The notes under the pieces were generated by a model. The model did not search any database. It saw only the letters and a list, made by a program, of their open reading frames with translations, and was not told the DNA's origin. This document shows positions 1-12,754 of a stretch of 64,000 nt of DNA, in pieces. The DNA is from Bubalus kerabau (Eukaryota > Chordata > Mammalia > Artiodactyla > Bovidae): the NCBI RefSeq assembly GCF_029407905.1, contig NC_073630.1, positions 49,873,001 to 49,937,000 on the forward strand. Direction: 5' to 3'. The translations under genes and the position numbers were made by a program. Each line of letters opens with the position of its first letter. Position 1 is the stretch's first letter.

Positions 1-240
1 ACTCTGTGCGACCCTATAGACGGCAGCCCACCAGGCTCCCCCGTCCCTGGGATTCTCCAGGCAAGAACACTGGAGCGGGTTGCCATTTCCTTCTCCAATG
101 CATGAAAGTGAAAAGTGAAAGTGAAGTCGCTCAGTTGTGTCCGACTCTTAGCGACCCCATGGACTGCAGCCTACCAGGCTCCTCCGTCCATGGGATTTTC
201 CAGGCAAGAGTACTGGAGTGGGATGCCATTGCCTTCTCCA
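1..240 (-). mobile_element. BovA2 SINE, cut by window start
   Basis: Two BovA monomers in antisense, with the characteristic GTCGCTCAGTTGTGTCCGAC end of the second monomer. The open frame through it is a translated SINE. Confidence 0.88.
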
Positions 241-1148
241 GCTCTACAAACAGCTCTTTCCCATTAATGATGCGAATTAAATGAACTGACAGGTGCATCT
301 TTCTAATGTAAATCTTCTTAAAGGAGGGCAGTAGAATAAATTAATTTAGAAAGTGAACTGGAAAATCTTAATAAAAAAAAAGCACATGGCTTTAAATAAT
401 GAAAAGTTCTAGATAATGGTAATGGTTGTACAACTTAAGCCCCTGAATTGTACACTTAAAAATTAAAATGGCAAATTTTATGTTATATATATTTCATTAC
501 AATTAAAGAAATTTTAAAGCAAATGTACACTCAGATTAAAGTTATATACTATGTTTTCATAAATTATAGACTTTCCATATGTTATCTGTTGAACAAAGTT
601 TTTTCTCCTGCCTTTATTTGGAGAACATCATGAGATCAAAAGGTAACTGTTTATAAAAACTGTTGCCATTTGCAACTACATTTATATCCAAATCAGAATT
701 TTTTTTTATATATTTATTAACTAAACCTAAATGCAGAAACACATTGGATGATGAGACTGTAACAGTTTTCCTTTAGGTCCTATTTCTGTGTTAAACAAAA
801 CCAGCTTCTTGGAAATGGTATTGTAAGGAGGAGTTTTAATTTTAACATGTAAAAACAGTTTACTTTAAAAAGGTCATTTTAGTCTGTCATATTTTAGGAT
901 ACTGTTGAGAGTCCCATTGCTTAAAAAATGTTTTTTGGAACCACTCTACTACATCATCTTTAAAATTCTGATTTATTGTTACAATTATAAAATATTTAGT
1001 GTTTGAAAAACATTTATATTCTGTGAGTTGCTTTTAGCAGCCAATGAAAAAATAATATAAGGTATATATTTATCTTCAAAACAGGCAAATCCAAAAGATG
1101 GAAATATCCAGTAACTCTATTCCCATCTTCAACCAGTTACATGTAAAT

Positions 1149-1346
1149 GTGTGTGTGCTTAGTCATATCCGACTCTTTTTGAACCCATGAAGCCCTCCAG
1201 GCCTCTGTCCATGGGATTCTCCATGGCAAGAACACTGGAATGAGTAGCCATTCCCTTCTCCAGGGAATCTTCCCCACCAAGGCATTCACCCCAGGTCTCC
1301 TGCATTGCCAGTGGATTCTTTACCAGCTGAGTCATCAGGGAAGCCC
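1149..1346 (-). mobile_element. Bov-tA SINE with target-site duplication
   Basis: A full-length antisense tRNA-Glu-derived Bov-tA. It is flanked by an exact 11-bp duplication TACATGTAAAT (1138-1148 and 1347-1357). Confidence 0.9.
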
Positions 1347-1370
1347 TACATGTAAATATTAGACACTAGT

Positions 1371-1571
1371 CTTCTGGCTCAGATGGTAAACAATCTACCT
1401 GCAATATGGGAGACCTGGGTTCGATCCCTGGGTTGGGAAGATCCCCTGGAGGAAGGCATGGCAACCCACTCCAGTATTCTTGCCTGGAGAATTCCCAGGA
1501 ACAGAGGAGCCTGGCGGGCTACAGTCAGTGGGGTCGCAAAGAGTCAGACACAACTGAGTAACTAAGCACAG
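1371..1571 (+). mobile_element. Bov-tA SINE
   Basis: A sense-strand Bov-tA from GGCTCAGATGGTAAA through CAGACACAACTGAGTAAC. It sits 14 bp after the second duplication of the preceding opposite-strand copy, forming an inverted SINE pair. Confidence 0.9.
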
Positions 1572-2635
1572 CACACAGACTTCTAATTTCTTAATGTCTG
1601 AACAAGAGTTATGCTAATTTAACCTTTTTTGGTCTTGGTCTTAGAAAGTTATTTCTTAAAATCCTTTTGTTCTAATTTAATCTTCCTTTTCTGAGTTACT
1701 GAGCTCTTTGAAAGAAAGTGCTTCATCCTTTCCAAATTATTTAGATCCAAGAGGACCATCCCCACCCCCAATTTTCATGCAAACATGATGTGTATGTGTT
1801 TATCTAGGGAGAAGGTCATAGTTTTATCAAATTCTCAAGGGATTTATGAGAAGTAAATAATTCCCTTCATTCTTAATCCTCCTTTTCTTTTTGCCAATGT
1901 AAATCTTGCCTATGAATCATCTAAAGAGGAATTCTGCTATGGACAGCAGGATCAGGACACCAAGAGAAAGAAATCCTTGAAAAAAAACATGTCCATGTCC
2001 CATGCATTTCTTTCTTTCGGGATAAATTGCCAATATTGTGCTAAAATCCCCAGGGTACTATGAGATAGAACTTGAATTTTAATTTCCAGTTTTGAATTAA
2101 ATATGAAAACATAAACCAAAATCATCTGAGAAAAATAAATAAATATATAAACTGGTGCAAGAGTGAGAAAGGGAGACTTGAATAATACATTTCATATTCA
2201 AACAAGCATCTAAGAAATTTAAATGATAACATATTAAATTTGTTTGATCTATTTCTTGATAGTTTGATATTATAATAGAAGAAAATATTTAGCTGAGACC
2301 AGGAAAATATTGCCCCTTTGTTTTTCAAGTGTAGACTCTGAGTTTTAAAATAAAGATATCTTATGGGATTTTCTAAAGCAAGAGGGGTCAGAAGCTATTG
2401 ATTTCCCCTTCTTTCCTGCTGAATGCACATAAACAAACTTTTAAATATAGTGATTTTTTTGTGGTTTGCTAAGATTTCCAGAAGATTCAAGTTAGAGGTA
2501 AATGATATTGTGCAGGTCACCTAATCCCTAAATCTTCTTTGTCTCATAATACCCAAATTAATCAATATATCCAAATTACAAGATTACATATGGTAATGAT
2601 TATTACCATGGCATAGCAACGATTATTACTGTATG

Positions 2636-2674
2636 CTGCTGCTGCTGCTGCTAAGTCACTTCAGTCGCGTCTGA
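2636..2674 (-). mobile_element. 39-bp BovA2 tail insertion with intact duplication
   Basis: Only the CTG repeat and the terminal AAGTCACTTCAGTCGCGTC of an antisense BovA2 are present. It is flanked by exact 12-bp copies of TATTACTGTATG (2624-2635 and 2675-2686), so it inserted already truncated. Confidence 0.85.
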
Positions 2675-3230
2675 TATTACTGTATGGTAACGATTATTAC
2701 CAAAGCAACTCTCAAACTAGAAAGTTCTTTTCAATAATACTTACTTTACTGTGGTATGTTATGCTACTTACAAAATCCCCAAATGAGAAACAAGTGTTGA
2801 AGAGAAAAAAGATTACAACACACAGGATAACTGACTCCATACTCATTCATCAGGACAAACTATAATGTATTTCCTTAATAGTCATGTTGTCTGTTTGTGA
2901 AGGTTGTCTTCTGTTTACTAACCCCTTACTGTAATTAAGATTCTTCAGCCACCAACTTCACACTGAGTGGAAATAAATTTTGGTCTTGCAATTGAGTAAC
3001 AACTATTTTGTTAGAAACTGGCATTACCAAGTTGAGAGTACCACAAAGCATTATATCTGGTTTATATCAAATCATTTTTTTTGTTTTATTTGGGATGGGA
3101 ACAGAGTGTCCTTCATCCCTAGAACAAGTTAAGCTTAAATATTTCTTCAAATATGTATCTCAGTGACCAGACTCTAGCAAGACATGTCTGCATAGTATCC
3201 CCACCCCGAGATAACTGCTGTTTTGTTTTG

Positions 3231-3350
3231 GTTTTTTTTTGCCTTGCCACAAGACTCGCTGGATCTTAGTTCCCTGACCAGGGATAGAACCCATGCCCCC
3301 TGTAGTAGAAACATGGAGTCCTAACTACTGAGCTGCCAGGGAATTTCCCC
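3231..3350 (-). mobile_element. CHR-2 type SINE
   Basis: An antisense cetartiodactyl tRNA-derived SINE with a T-rich head, TTAGTTCCCTGACCAGGGAT and a CCAGGGAATTTCCC end. Confidence 0.82.
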
Positions 3351-3430
3351 TAGACAACGGCTCTAAACTTGCACACCTCCACCACTGCTATGGTGATGCT
3401 TTAGTTCCTGGTGAGGTGAAGAAGTGAAGT

Positions 3431-3603
3431 CAAATGAAGTCCCTCAGTCGTGTCTGACTCTCTGTGACCCCATGGACTGTAGCCTACCAGGCTCCTCTGT
3501 CTATGGGATTTTCCAGGCAAGACTACTGGAATGGGTTGCCATTTCCTTCTCCAAGAGATCTTCCGGACTCAGGGATTGAACCCATGTGACTCAAGGAAGC
3601 CCC
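3431..3603 (-). mobile_element. Bov-tA SINE
   Basis: An antisense Bov-tA with a slightly shortened tRNA part. Confidence 0.85.
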
Positions 3604-4074
3604 ATCTATATAAGTAGCTGTAGTAAAAGTCCCAATATCATTTCAGGGAGTTTGCTTCAAGATCTCTCTGCCTTGACATTTTAGCAAATAATTACAGCCT
3701 TGTTCTTTTCACAGTCTGCAAGGAGAGAATGTGAGAGACAGGAGACGGATATGATTTGGTGCCAAAGAATAGCACTGTTATCTATAGTACGTGTATTTAA
3801 TACTGTATGTAGTAGTGGCTCCAAGAGGCCTGAGTGCCATCAACTCTGAATCCCTCACTAAACCCCACTGTAAAAACAGCATTTTACCTAATGCAAATCC
3901 CAAGCACCATCTTCCAGCCAAATTGCTGCCTCCTTAATCCTCTCGTACATAGAAATTCTAGAACCATCTCTGTCTGAATATAAAATACTATGTGTATACC
4001 CAGAGCTTAGAGTAGCCCCTGCTGTTCCAGAGTAGTTTGTTGAATCCATGAATACAATTACCCACTGACAGTCC

Positions 4075-4793
4075 ATTTTAGAATTTGTTCTATGTAAGCT
4101 GGTGTAGCCACTATGGAAAACAGTATGGAGGTTCCTCAAAAAACTAAAAATAGAGTTGCCATATGAGCCAGCAATCCCATTCCTGGGCATATATCTGGAC
4201 AAAACTACAATTCAAAAAAATACATGCACTTTTATTTTCATAGTTGCACTATTCACAATAGCAAAACATGGAAGCCACCAAAATGTCCACTGACAGATGA
4301 ATGTATGTAGAAGATATGGTACACATATACAATGGCATACTATTCAGTTATAAAAGAGAATGAAATAATGCCATTTGCAGCAATGTGGATGGACCTAGAG
4401 ATTATTTTGTTAAGTGAAATTAGTCAGAAAGAGAAAGATAAATACCATATGAGAGCACTTAAATGTGGAATCCAAAATAGTACACAATTGAACCTATCTA
4501 CAAAAGAGAAACAGACGCAGCAGAACAGACTTGTCGTTGGCAAGGAGAGTCACAGGAGGGTGGGGGAAGGATAGATTAGGAGTTTGGCATTAGCAGAAGC
4601 AAACTATTATACATAGAATGGAAAAGCAAGGTCCTACTGTGTAGCACAGGAAACTACATTCAGTATCCTGGGATAAACTATAATGAAAAAGAATGTATAC
4701 ATATACATAACTGATTTACTTTGCTACAGAGCAGAAACTAACACAACATTATAAATCAACTATATTTCAATTTTTTTAAAACAGAGTTTATTC
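4075..4793 (+). mobile_element. L1 3' end
   Basis: The 3' end of L1 ORF2 and its 3'UTR in sense: AACAGTATGGAGGTTCCTCA, then the AATGGCATACTATTCAG region, ending at ATCAACTATATTTCAA. It is 5'-truncated and not coding-competent. The short open frames here belong to it. Confidence 0.82.
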
Positions 4794-5180
4794 TAAAAAT
4801 TTTTTTTAAATATATTTTTTCATCTTAGCATTTTAATTTCACAGACTGACTTTAGACATCACTGTGGGAATGTGATTATAGAGCATATGCTGTGGGCTCT
4901 TGCTAAACATTATTTTTCTGTCTCACATGTGATCTCTCTGTCTTCCAATATCCCATAATTCACTGTTCTGGCTGTGCTCAGAACACACTGTTCCTACCAA
5001 ATTGTGAGGACCATAAGTGCTGGAATTTGGACTTAATCTTCTTTGATTCTGTACAGTATCTTACAAACAGCAAGTGTTCACACTGACATTTCTTCAGTTT
5101 GCAATTTCCTTCTCTAGGGAGCACTCTTTCTTTTGCAAAATGATGTTGTGCACTAAAAACTACTAGTTGGCATGTTTTTC

Positions 5181-5297
5181 ACTTTTTTTTTTTGGCCACA
5201 CAGTGTGGCATGTGGAACTTCCCTGGCTAGGGATGATGAACCTGCTCTCTCTGGAGTGGAACCGTGGAGTCTTAACCACTGGACCATCAGGGAAGTC
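5181..5297 (-). mobile_element. CHR-2 type SINE with target-site duplication
   Basis: An antisense copy flanked by a 17-18 bp duplication CTAGTTGGCATGTTTTC (5163-5180 and 5298-5314, one indel). Confidence 0.86.
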
Positions 5298-5777
5298 CTA
5301 GTTGGCATGTTTTCAGGTGAAAAAAGCAAAGGAAAGATAGCATGGTATAGTAGGGGGAAATGAGTATCGATTTTGAACCATTCCATTCTTCTTAGATCTC
5401 TGCTCAAAAATAAAGAAATTTTTTAGATTACTAAGAAAAGAAAGGAAAAGATGACATAAAATGGAAGAAGACTAGAGAAGGGTCTAGTCCTAATTTTGCC
5501 ATTCATTTAAATATCCTTGAATACCTCATTTTGCCTCTCTGCTTCACAGTTTTCTCTCTGCAAAATGAAAAATCTGCACCACATGGCTCTGAGGTGATTT
5601 CCAATACAATGATTCTAAAATATTGGGCCACTAGAATTTCCTTGAAGAACATTGGGGAAGAGTAAGGTCTGCTACTGGTCCTCAGCAGTGTGTTCCAGGA
5701 GGATGGATAGGTAACTGTGGACATTTTATTAGTTATCTATTGCTATACAACAAATTACCCACAAACTTAGGGACTTG

Positions 5778-5966
5778 GGCTTCCCTGGTGGCTCAGCTGG
5801 TAAAGAATTTGCCTGCAATGCAGGAGACCTACGTTCGATTCCTGCGTTGGGAAGACCCCTGGGGAAGGGAACAGCTACCCACTCCAGTATTCTGGCCTGG
5901 AGAATTCTATGGACTAGTCCACTGGGTCGCAAAGAGTCAGACAAAACTGAGTGACTTTCACTTTCA
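5778..5966 (+). mobile_element. Bov-tA SINE with target-site duplication
   Basis: A sense full-length copy starting GGCTTCCCTGGTGGCTCAG. It is flanked by CTTAGGGACTTG (5766-5777) and CTTAGGAACTTG (5967-5978). Confidence 0.9.
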
Positions 5967-6579
5967 CTTAGGAACTTGAAGCAAGAATACATATTTATTC
6001 TCCCACTGAGTTTCTGAGAGCCAGGAACCCAAGAGTAGCTTAGCTGTGTGGTAGAATCTCTCAGGAGTTCGAAGTTAAATTGTTTGAGGGTACAGTCTTC
6101 TGAAAGCTTAACTGGGGCCGAAGGCTCTGTTTCCAAGAGGGCACACTCACAGGACTCTTGACAAGAGACTTAATGTGCTCATCACATGGACCTCTCTGTC
6201 GGGGTGCTTGAGTGTCCTTGGGACTTGGCAGTTGGCTTCACTCGTAAATGAGCAATCTAAGCATGAGAGCAAGGAGGAAGCCACAATGCTTTTAAGGACT
6301 TGATCTCACAAATCACACTGTCATGTCTGCCACACTCTATCTGCTAGAAACAAGTTACTAAATACAGCACATGATCTTAGGGGAGAGAAATGAGACTTGA
6401 CCTCTTAAAAGGAGGAGTATCAACAAATTTGTGAATTTATTTATGAATTTGTGAATTTATTTTAAAACTCCCACAAATATTATGTGCTGGTTAAAGTAGA
6501 GTGGGTCAGCACACAAGACACAGTAGGGAAGTTTCAACAATGAACATTTCTAGAGGGACTCACTGTTTAGAAAGCATCT

Positions 6580-6725
6580 CCCCAACATGTTTTCTCATTT
6601 GGTTGTCAACAACAACCTAGGGGACTAACAATATAAATATCCCCATTTAGCAATGAGGAAATGAAGGCTAGGTGACTTTTATAAGGTTATTTAGCAAGTG
6701 AGTTGTATAGCTGGGATTTGAAATC
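6580..6725 (-). repeat. MIR SINE remnant
   Basis: ATGAGGAAATGAAGGCTAGG and the following GGATTTGAAATCAAG resemble the antisense MIR core and tRNA region. The copy is old and diverged. Confidence 0.6.
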
Positions 6726-6732
6726 AAGTTCT

Positions 6733-6882
6733 GGGACTTTTCTCTTGGTCCAGTGGTTATGATGCCACACTCCCAATGCAGGGGGCATGGGTTCGACTCC
6801 TGGTCAGGGAACTAAGATCCCACATGCTGCATGACCTGAAAAACAAAACAAAACAAAACAAACAAACAAACAACAAAAACCC
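6733..6882 (+). mobile_element. CHR-2 type SINE with (AAAAC)n tail
   Basis: A sense copy with TTGGTCCAGTGGTTATGATG and GGTCAGGGAACTAAGATCCC, ending in an AAAAC-type repeat tail. Confidence 0.8.
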
Positions 6883-8984
6883 ACCAGGTTTTATGACACA
6901 AAACACAAGGATCTTTTCACTCCCCTTTAAAAGGGAAAATTGACAAAAAGCCTTTTGCAAAGACAAGTCACTAGCAAGTTTGACTGTTCCTTACTGCCTA
7001 CTAATATTTTTACCCATTTTATTAATTTCAATATCTACTGTCAACTTAAATACTTTTAAAATTACTTGAGGCAGTTTATAAATATTTAGACACCAAGCAG
7101 GAGAAGTAAATACCTCTAGGTACCAGAGTTGACCACATTACACTTGGCAATAAGTTTGGTTCACATTTTTCTGGCAGCAAAGGTGAAAAGAGAAACATAA
7201 TAGGCGACTGGGGTTTCACTTTGACAGGAGCAAGCACACAAGTTATCCCTGCCTGAAACTAAATTCAAGAAGGAATTTATCACATGGATCTGCGCAGAGA
7301 AAAGGCCACTTGACACTGTGGTCAGTATCTCAGTATCTTCAATTGTGTTTGTATAGAAGATACTCTCATTTCAACACTGTATATATACACAGTGGACCTA
7401 CCTCAGTTTTAACTTGGTGAATATATTTGAGCAAGAGGCTAAGGAAAATATGGCTCAGGCACATTGCCCTCTAATTCCTTTATGAAATTAAGAACGGAAC
7501 CTGGAGAATACACATAAATAGATGGTTGCTCTGTCTGCTGGACTGTGCAAAGTGCCAGGAATTATAAGTGAGAGTGCTTGAATGACCTGCTAAATCTTAT
7601 TTCTTTGTCTTGACATCCTCTGCCAGGCACCTATAATACAAATGTTCTATACTGTCAATTATACTAGGGGCTTTAGCTATAAGGGAGTAAGGAACGCTAA
7701 CATAAAGTTACAGAAAAAGGTAAAATAAGGAAGTTGGACTACATGAATTCTTTGGGGGCCAAAATGCAAAATGGCAATAAATTTGGTTCACATTTTTCTG
7801 TGACTTTAAGGGTGAGATACCAATATGCATTCCTGTCCCCACAGAGGAGCCAGCCCACTTTGGCCTGGGTGTGAGAAGCAATGTTGCCAAAAGCCTAGGC
7901 CAATTTTTTCCCGCAAAAGGAATTTCAAGTATATCCAAGCTCCTGTGTGAGTGACTGACTGAAACCAAAGCTTTATACTGCATGACACAGGATTCTGGAA
8001 TAGATAACTTTAGCCTGAAAAAAAGTTCAGGCAGGTGCAAGCAGCTGTCCAGTCCTGCCATGAAAGAACTCAAGTTTAGCTTCAGTAAATAATGTGCTTT
8101 CTGCCAAGATTTCGCCAGTGAGCTGAAAACTACACCGTAATATTCACTCTAAAGTAAACAACTTAGTATACTTTTATTTAGATATTATAATACTTATAAA
8201 TGTTTCTATTTACTAGTGGGAATCCTTCTTCCAGAATAGAATGTGAATGAAATACATAAAAATTAATAGACTTTATCTAAACCAGTTGTTTCCTTCCAGG
8301 AAGTAGATAAAAAAGTAAATAATCCTTCGTTTCAAAGTAAAAAGCATTCTCTCTGAACACTGTTTACAAGCCCTGAGCAAATCAATGTTTACTTATAAGA
8401 TTTTGCTGTCTTTTTATTATGTATATTTCTATAATATTTTGCTGAGAAGTGTTGCAAAGAGAAAAAATTAACGTACATGGAAAGAGTACGGAGAAATGAG
8501 TGTTACTCTTTTTGTGATGATTCAGAGTCCAGAAAAGGAGGCAATCAGAATAGAGAAGCTATCTGTCAGAATGTTTAGTAAATTTAGATGCTTTTCTGGT
8601 CCATTGGTTAACATCTGCATTACCGTTAACAACGCAGATTGCATTGCTTTTCCAATTCAACTGGACATTGTTCAGCATAATCCCTTTTTTACATAAAATA
8701 GAATTGTTAAGTATTAATTTTCATGGCACATAGAAAACTTAAAAAGTTGGAAAACTACTGGAAGATACTATTACAAAGTTGTTATTTAGAGTCAAAGAAT
8801 AGGCTTCACAATTGTACAAACTTCAGGGCAAGGGGGAAAATTAAGAACGTCAATTGCGGTGGAGGAAATCTATTAGGGGATTGTATGAACTGAATTAATA
8901 TTTACCAGGAAGAAAAGTTGGTGAAGTCCTTCTACAGAGAGAAAAGGCAAAGCAAGGCTGTTTTCCTGCACTGGGGAAGGAAAG

Positions 8985-9840
8985 ACATTTGAATACAGCT
9001 GGAGCACAGGACGCGGGGAAGGGAGTGAGAGTGGGGTGGAAGGCTGGAGAGGTGGGTAGAAGCCACATGCTCTAGAGCCTCACAGGCCAGTTAGAGGTCC
9101 TCCGCTGCTTAGCCCAGACTCCTCCTCAGGCCCAAGTCTGCTCGCAGCCACATCGTTTCTTCCTTGACTGCAGGCCCTCAGGGCTCTGCCAGCTTTCCTC
9201 CCTTTGACCACCCACCCTTTCTCTTGCCTCTAGAAGGTGGTGCCCTCAGCTCCCAGCTTTTTGTTCACTGTAAGACAGTACACTGCTTTGTTGTTCCATG
9301 ATTTTCAATGTGAATTGTGATGATAAAATGCTTGAGAATTAATAAAAATAACAGAACTGTATATAGAAAATTTTAAAGTAACATAGTCTATGCTTTTTGG
9401 GGGATTTTCATTTTTGTTTTTTGGCTGCACCACAAGGCTTTGTGGGGATCTTAGTTCCCCAACCAGGGATCAAACCCAGTCTCCCAGCAGTGGAAGTGCA
9501 GAGTCCTAACCATTGGGACTTAGGCCTGGGAATTCCCCATGATTTACATTTTTAAGAGATCACTCGATATTCAACAGAGAATGGATTGTAGGAAGTAGGG
9601 GTAGAGTAGAAGTAGGGAGAAGGTGGGAAGGTAATGCAGGTACCTAGACAGAGGTGATGGTGCCCTGTACTGGGATGTGATGGAGAAGTGGTAAAAATTA
9701 TTAGATTTGGGACATAGTTTGAGGACAGAACCAAAAGGACTTGCCAATGGATTGGATAGGGTTGATGATGAAAATAGAGGACTCAAGGATGAAACACTGA
9801 GTACCGAGCTGAGAGCTGCCCTGTTCACCAGGCTTTGCCC
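8985..9840 (-). mobile_element. L2 LINE remnant, interrupted
   Basis: Two diverged pieces (about 8985-9110 and 9545-9840) match the antisense 3' part of mammalian L2. The CHR-2 SINE at 9416-9540 lies between them. The two minus-strand open frames here are chance frames through L2. Confidence 0.5.
9416..9540 (-). mobile_element. CHR-2 type SINE with target-site duplication
   Basis: An antisense copy flanked by GATTTTCATTTTT (9403-9415) and GATTTACATTTTT (9541-9553). Confidence 0.83.
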
Positions 9841-9856
9841 TTTCTAGCAATGATGC

Positions 9857-10365
9857 TGTTGCAGGAAGGAAGCCAATTCTGACTCCATGTTGCAAACTTT
9901 CTTTGACTTGCTTTTCATTGCTTTTATTATTATAATTATACTCAATGGCTTGCTTGGAGGATCCTGCCCCTCTGCTTGACTGTAAACCAAAGTGCCTTTG
10001 TTCAGCTCAGAGAAGAGTTTGTCCCTGCCCACCTGTGAATAGAAGAGATTAACACCCCCCTTCCAAAGGCTGGTTATACCTTTGCAGATGTTTTGCAAGA
10101 CTGAAGACCCTTTCACTTTATTTCCCCACTGTGTTTCCCTCTCTACTCTGTCTTTTGACTTTAGTTCCTCATTGCTTCTTTCTCTCTGGTCTATAAAAGA
10201 ATCTGGCATCCAGACCCCAATAAGATGGTTATTTTGAGGTGCTAGCCTGCCATCTTGTCAGTCTGCCGGCTCCCTGATTGAAGTCTCTTTCTTGCCTTAA
10301 CACCTCATTTCTTGGATTCATTGGCCTGTCATGCAGCGAGCAGAGCAAGTTGGAACTCGGTAACA
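9857..10365 (+). mobile_element. Probable solo LTR of an endogenous retrovirus
   Basis: A segment of about 509 bp begins TGTTGCAGGAAGG and ends GAACTCGGTAACA, so it has TG...CA termini. It carries a TATAAAAG box at 10192-10199 about 170 bp before its end, with a pyrimidine-rich stretch downstream. This resembles ruminant class I ERV LTRs of the BTLTR1 type. Flanks ATGC and ATCC could be an imperfect 4-bp duplication. No gag, pol or env sequence adjoins it, so internal parts were probably lost by LTR-LTR recombination. The minus-strand open frame across it is not a gene. Confidence 0.68.
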
Positions 10366-10538
10366 ATCCCTTCTAGTCATTTCTTTGGGCTTGGAGATGA
10401 AGTGCTGTAAATAATTGAAAATATTTAAATAGAAAAATGACACAGTCATCTTTCTCCTTTTCCATTAGGCTTACATTTCCTCCAGCAGAATAACTTTGTT
10501 GGGTGAGATGACAAGTATGGCTGCTATCCAGGAAGAAT

Positions 10539-10595
10539 GGGTGTGAGTATGTGTATGTGTGCGTGTGTGCACACTTGTGTGCACACGTGTGGGGA
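10539..10595. repeat. Imperfect (GT)n with short palindromes
   Basis: A GT-rich low-complexity tract containing GTGTGCACAC twice. Confidence 0.7.
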
Positions 10596-11110
10596 AGAGG
10601 AATGATTCTTCTCTCCTGTTCATAGTATGAATTGCTTTACTTGGCTAGTTGTCTTTAGAAAGCAGAGAGCTGGCTCTGATGTGCTGAAGTGCAGGGCTAG
10701 AACACGGACGAGATGGGAGTGAGAGGAAAATGCTGATTGCAGTCGGAGAGGTAAAAGACAGAATGATTCCCACTTGACCCTACAATACCCCACTACCTTC
10801 CATCCCCAGAATCAGTCCTGTGAAAAACACAAGATTGCTGGAGGTCCCTTCCTTCTCTGTTGGCCTTGCTGCACCGAAGAATCAATCAGAGGGCTGATTT
10901 GGGGCTCAAAGAAATGGCCATGGTTTTTTGAATCTTCACCACTTTGGCCCCTGCTTGTCCAAAAATTTATTAATTTAAGGATCTCTGAAGGCAGAGAAGC
11001 CTCCTAAGGAATGCCCTGCCTCCACAATCTGAGCCCTTCTGCTGAGTTCACATTCAGATCGTGATGCTGTAGATTACCCCCAGGGTAAAATTAGAAATTG
11101 TATAATTTTA

Positions 11111-11310
11111 TGTGTTGTGCTTAGTCTCTCAGTCATGTCCAACTCATTGGGACCCCATAGACTGTAGTCCGCTAGGCTCCTCTGGCCATGGGGATTCTCC
11201 AGGCAAGAATATTGGAGTGGGTTGCCATGCCCTCCTCCAGGGGATCTTCCTGATCCAGGGACTGAACCCAGGTCACCTGCACTGCAGGTGGATTCTTTAC
11301 TATCTGAGAC
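11111..11310 (-). mobile_element. Bov-tA SINE
   Basis: A full-length antisense copy from GTGTTGTGCTTAGTCTCTCAG to GATTCTTTACTATCTGAG. Confidence 0.9.
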
Positions 11311-12068
11311 ACAGTAAATCATTTCAGTGTTGTGATGCTTATTTGATATCAGGAATTGTGAAAACAGGTTCTTCACACTTACAACTGCTGTGATAGCTCC
11401 TGAATTAATGAGCCCATGAGTCCATCACGGTGTAGGGGAGTGAAAGTGTTCTTTCTGCCTCCACTGAAGAGCCTTTTGTTGAATCTGTTTTAAGTGGAGC
11501 TTAGAGGAAATAATTTGACTCCTTGAAATGGCAGTTTTCTGTCATCACCAGTAGAAGCATCACTTCCTAATGTCATTGCTTCAGCAGAATAGAAAAGTTG
11601 CAAATGTTGCACAGTGATCTCTGCTATAATTACAGGAACACAAGACTATTAGTCACATTCCTACCTACCCCACTTCTAACAATGCTCTTTTTTTTAAAGC
11701 ACTAGGTAGCTGGGAGTAGAACTGGATCTAAAATTTTGCTGTTGAATGCAGCTGCTAAGTATAAAGTTGTGGATGCTGTCCCTGTGTTAGAGCAATATTC
11801 ATTAGACTCAATATCAGCCTAGTGGCTTAGGGGAAAAGGGCAATACTTAGGGCATTTACTTACTCATTTGTTCTTCACTCTATTTCATAAATGTTGTAAG
11901 GAAGTTGTCAAATATGAACTGTTAATATCTTATTCTTTACCTTGATGAATGACAAAAGCTTTTACTTTAGCCAGTGACATTAATATTTATAGTCTATTTT
12001 CTCTTAAGTGAAACATTTTCCTTCGTACCTAATATAAGCTTTATACTTGCAGTTGGCTACCCACCGTA

Positions 12069-12248
12069 CCACACTCTTGTGGCTCAGTTGGTAAAGAATC
12101 CGCCTGCAATGTGGTAGACCTGGGTTGGGAAGATCCCCTGGAGAAGGGAAAGGCTACCCACTCCAGTATTCTGGCCTGGAGAATTCCATGGACAAGTCCA
12201 TGGGGTGGCAAAGAGTTGGACATGACTGAGCGGCTTTCACTTTCACCC
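12069..12248 (+). mobile_element. Bov-tA SINE
   Basis: A sense copy lacking part of the tRNA B-box region (GTAGACCTGGGTTGGGAAG). Confidence 0.88.
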
Positions 12249-12565
12249 ACCACACCCTCTCTGAAGTCAAGGTCAACAATTAAATAAAGAGCTTAATACA
12301 GAGGCTACAATTCATTCTAGCATTCCTTTAACAAGCAACATCCATTTAAAATAGCAATAGAACTTTCAAGGTCCTGATGTTATTCAGTCAGGGATTCAAA
12401 GCAATCACTTCGTTGGATCACTTTCTTGGCATACATTGAAGTCTAAACGTAAGATGTGTTCTGTGGGCAACTGTCTGCTTATTTTCTTTCCTAGACAAGT
12501 GGTTAACCCGTGTTGCATATCCTGTGTTTATAGAATTCCAGAAAGGTTATGTCATAGAAATCACT

Positions 12566-12607
12566 GGGGGTGGGGTGGGGGTGTGAGTGTGTGTGTGTGA
12601 GAGAGAT
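12566..12607. repeat. G-rich and (TG)n/(GA)n microsatellite
   Basis: GGGGGTGGGG followed by GTGTGTGTGTGTGA and GAGAGA. Confidence 0.75.
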
Positions 12608-12754
12608 TGATTTATAGAGAGAATGTAAACTGAAACATCTTGAGGAGAAATCCATCAGTGTATAGACACTGAGAAGATGGAAAGAGAATGCTGGCCTTAA
12701 CTTACAGGTGTTGCCTATTGTGGGTACTGTTTTCTGTTTTATAAGCAAAGGAGA

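Noticed and set aside
9844..10209. 121-residue minus-strand frame
   Set aside because: It lies antisense to the probable solo LTR and has no domain.
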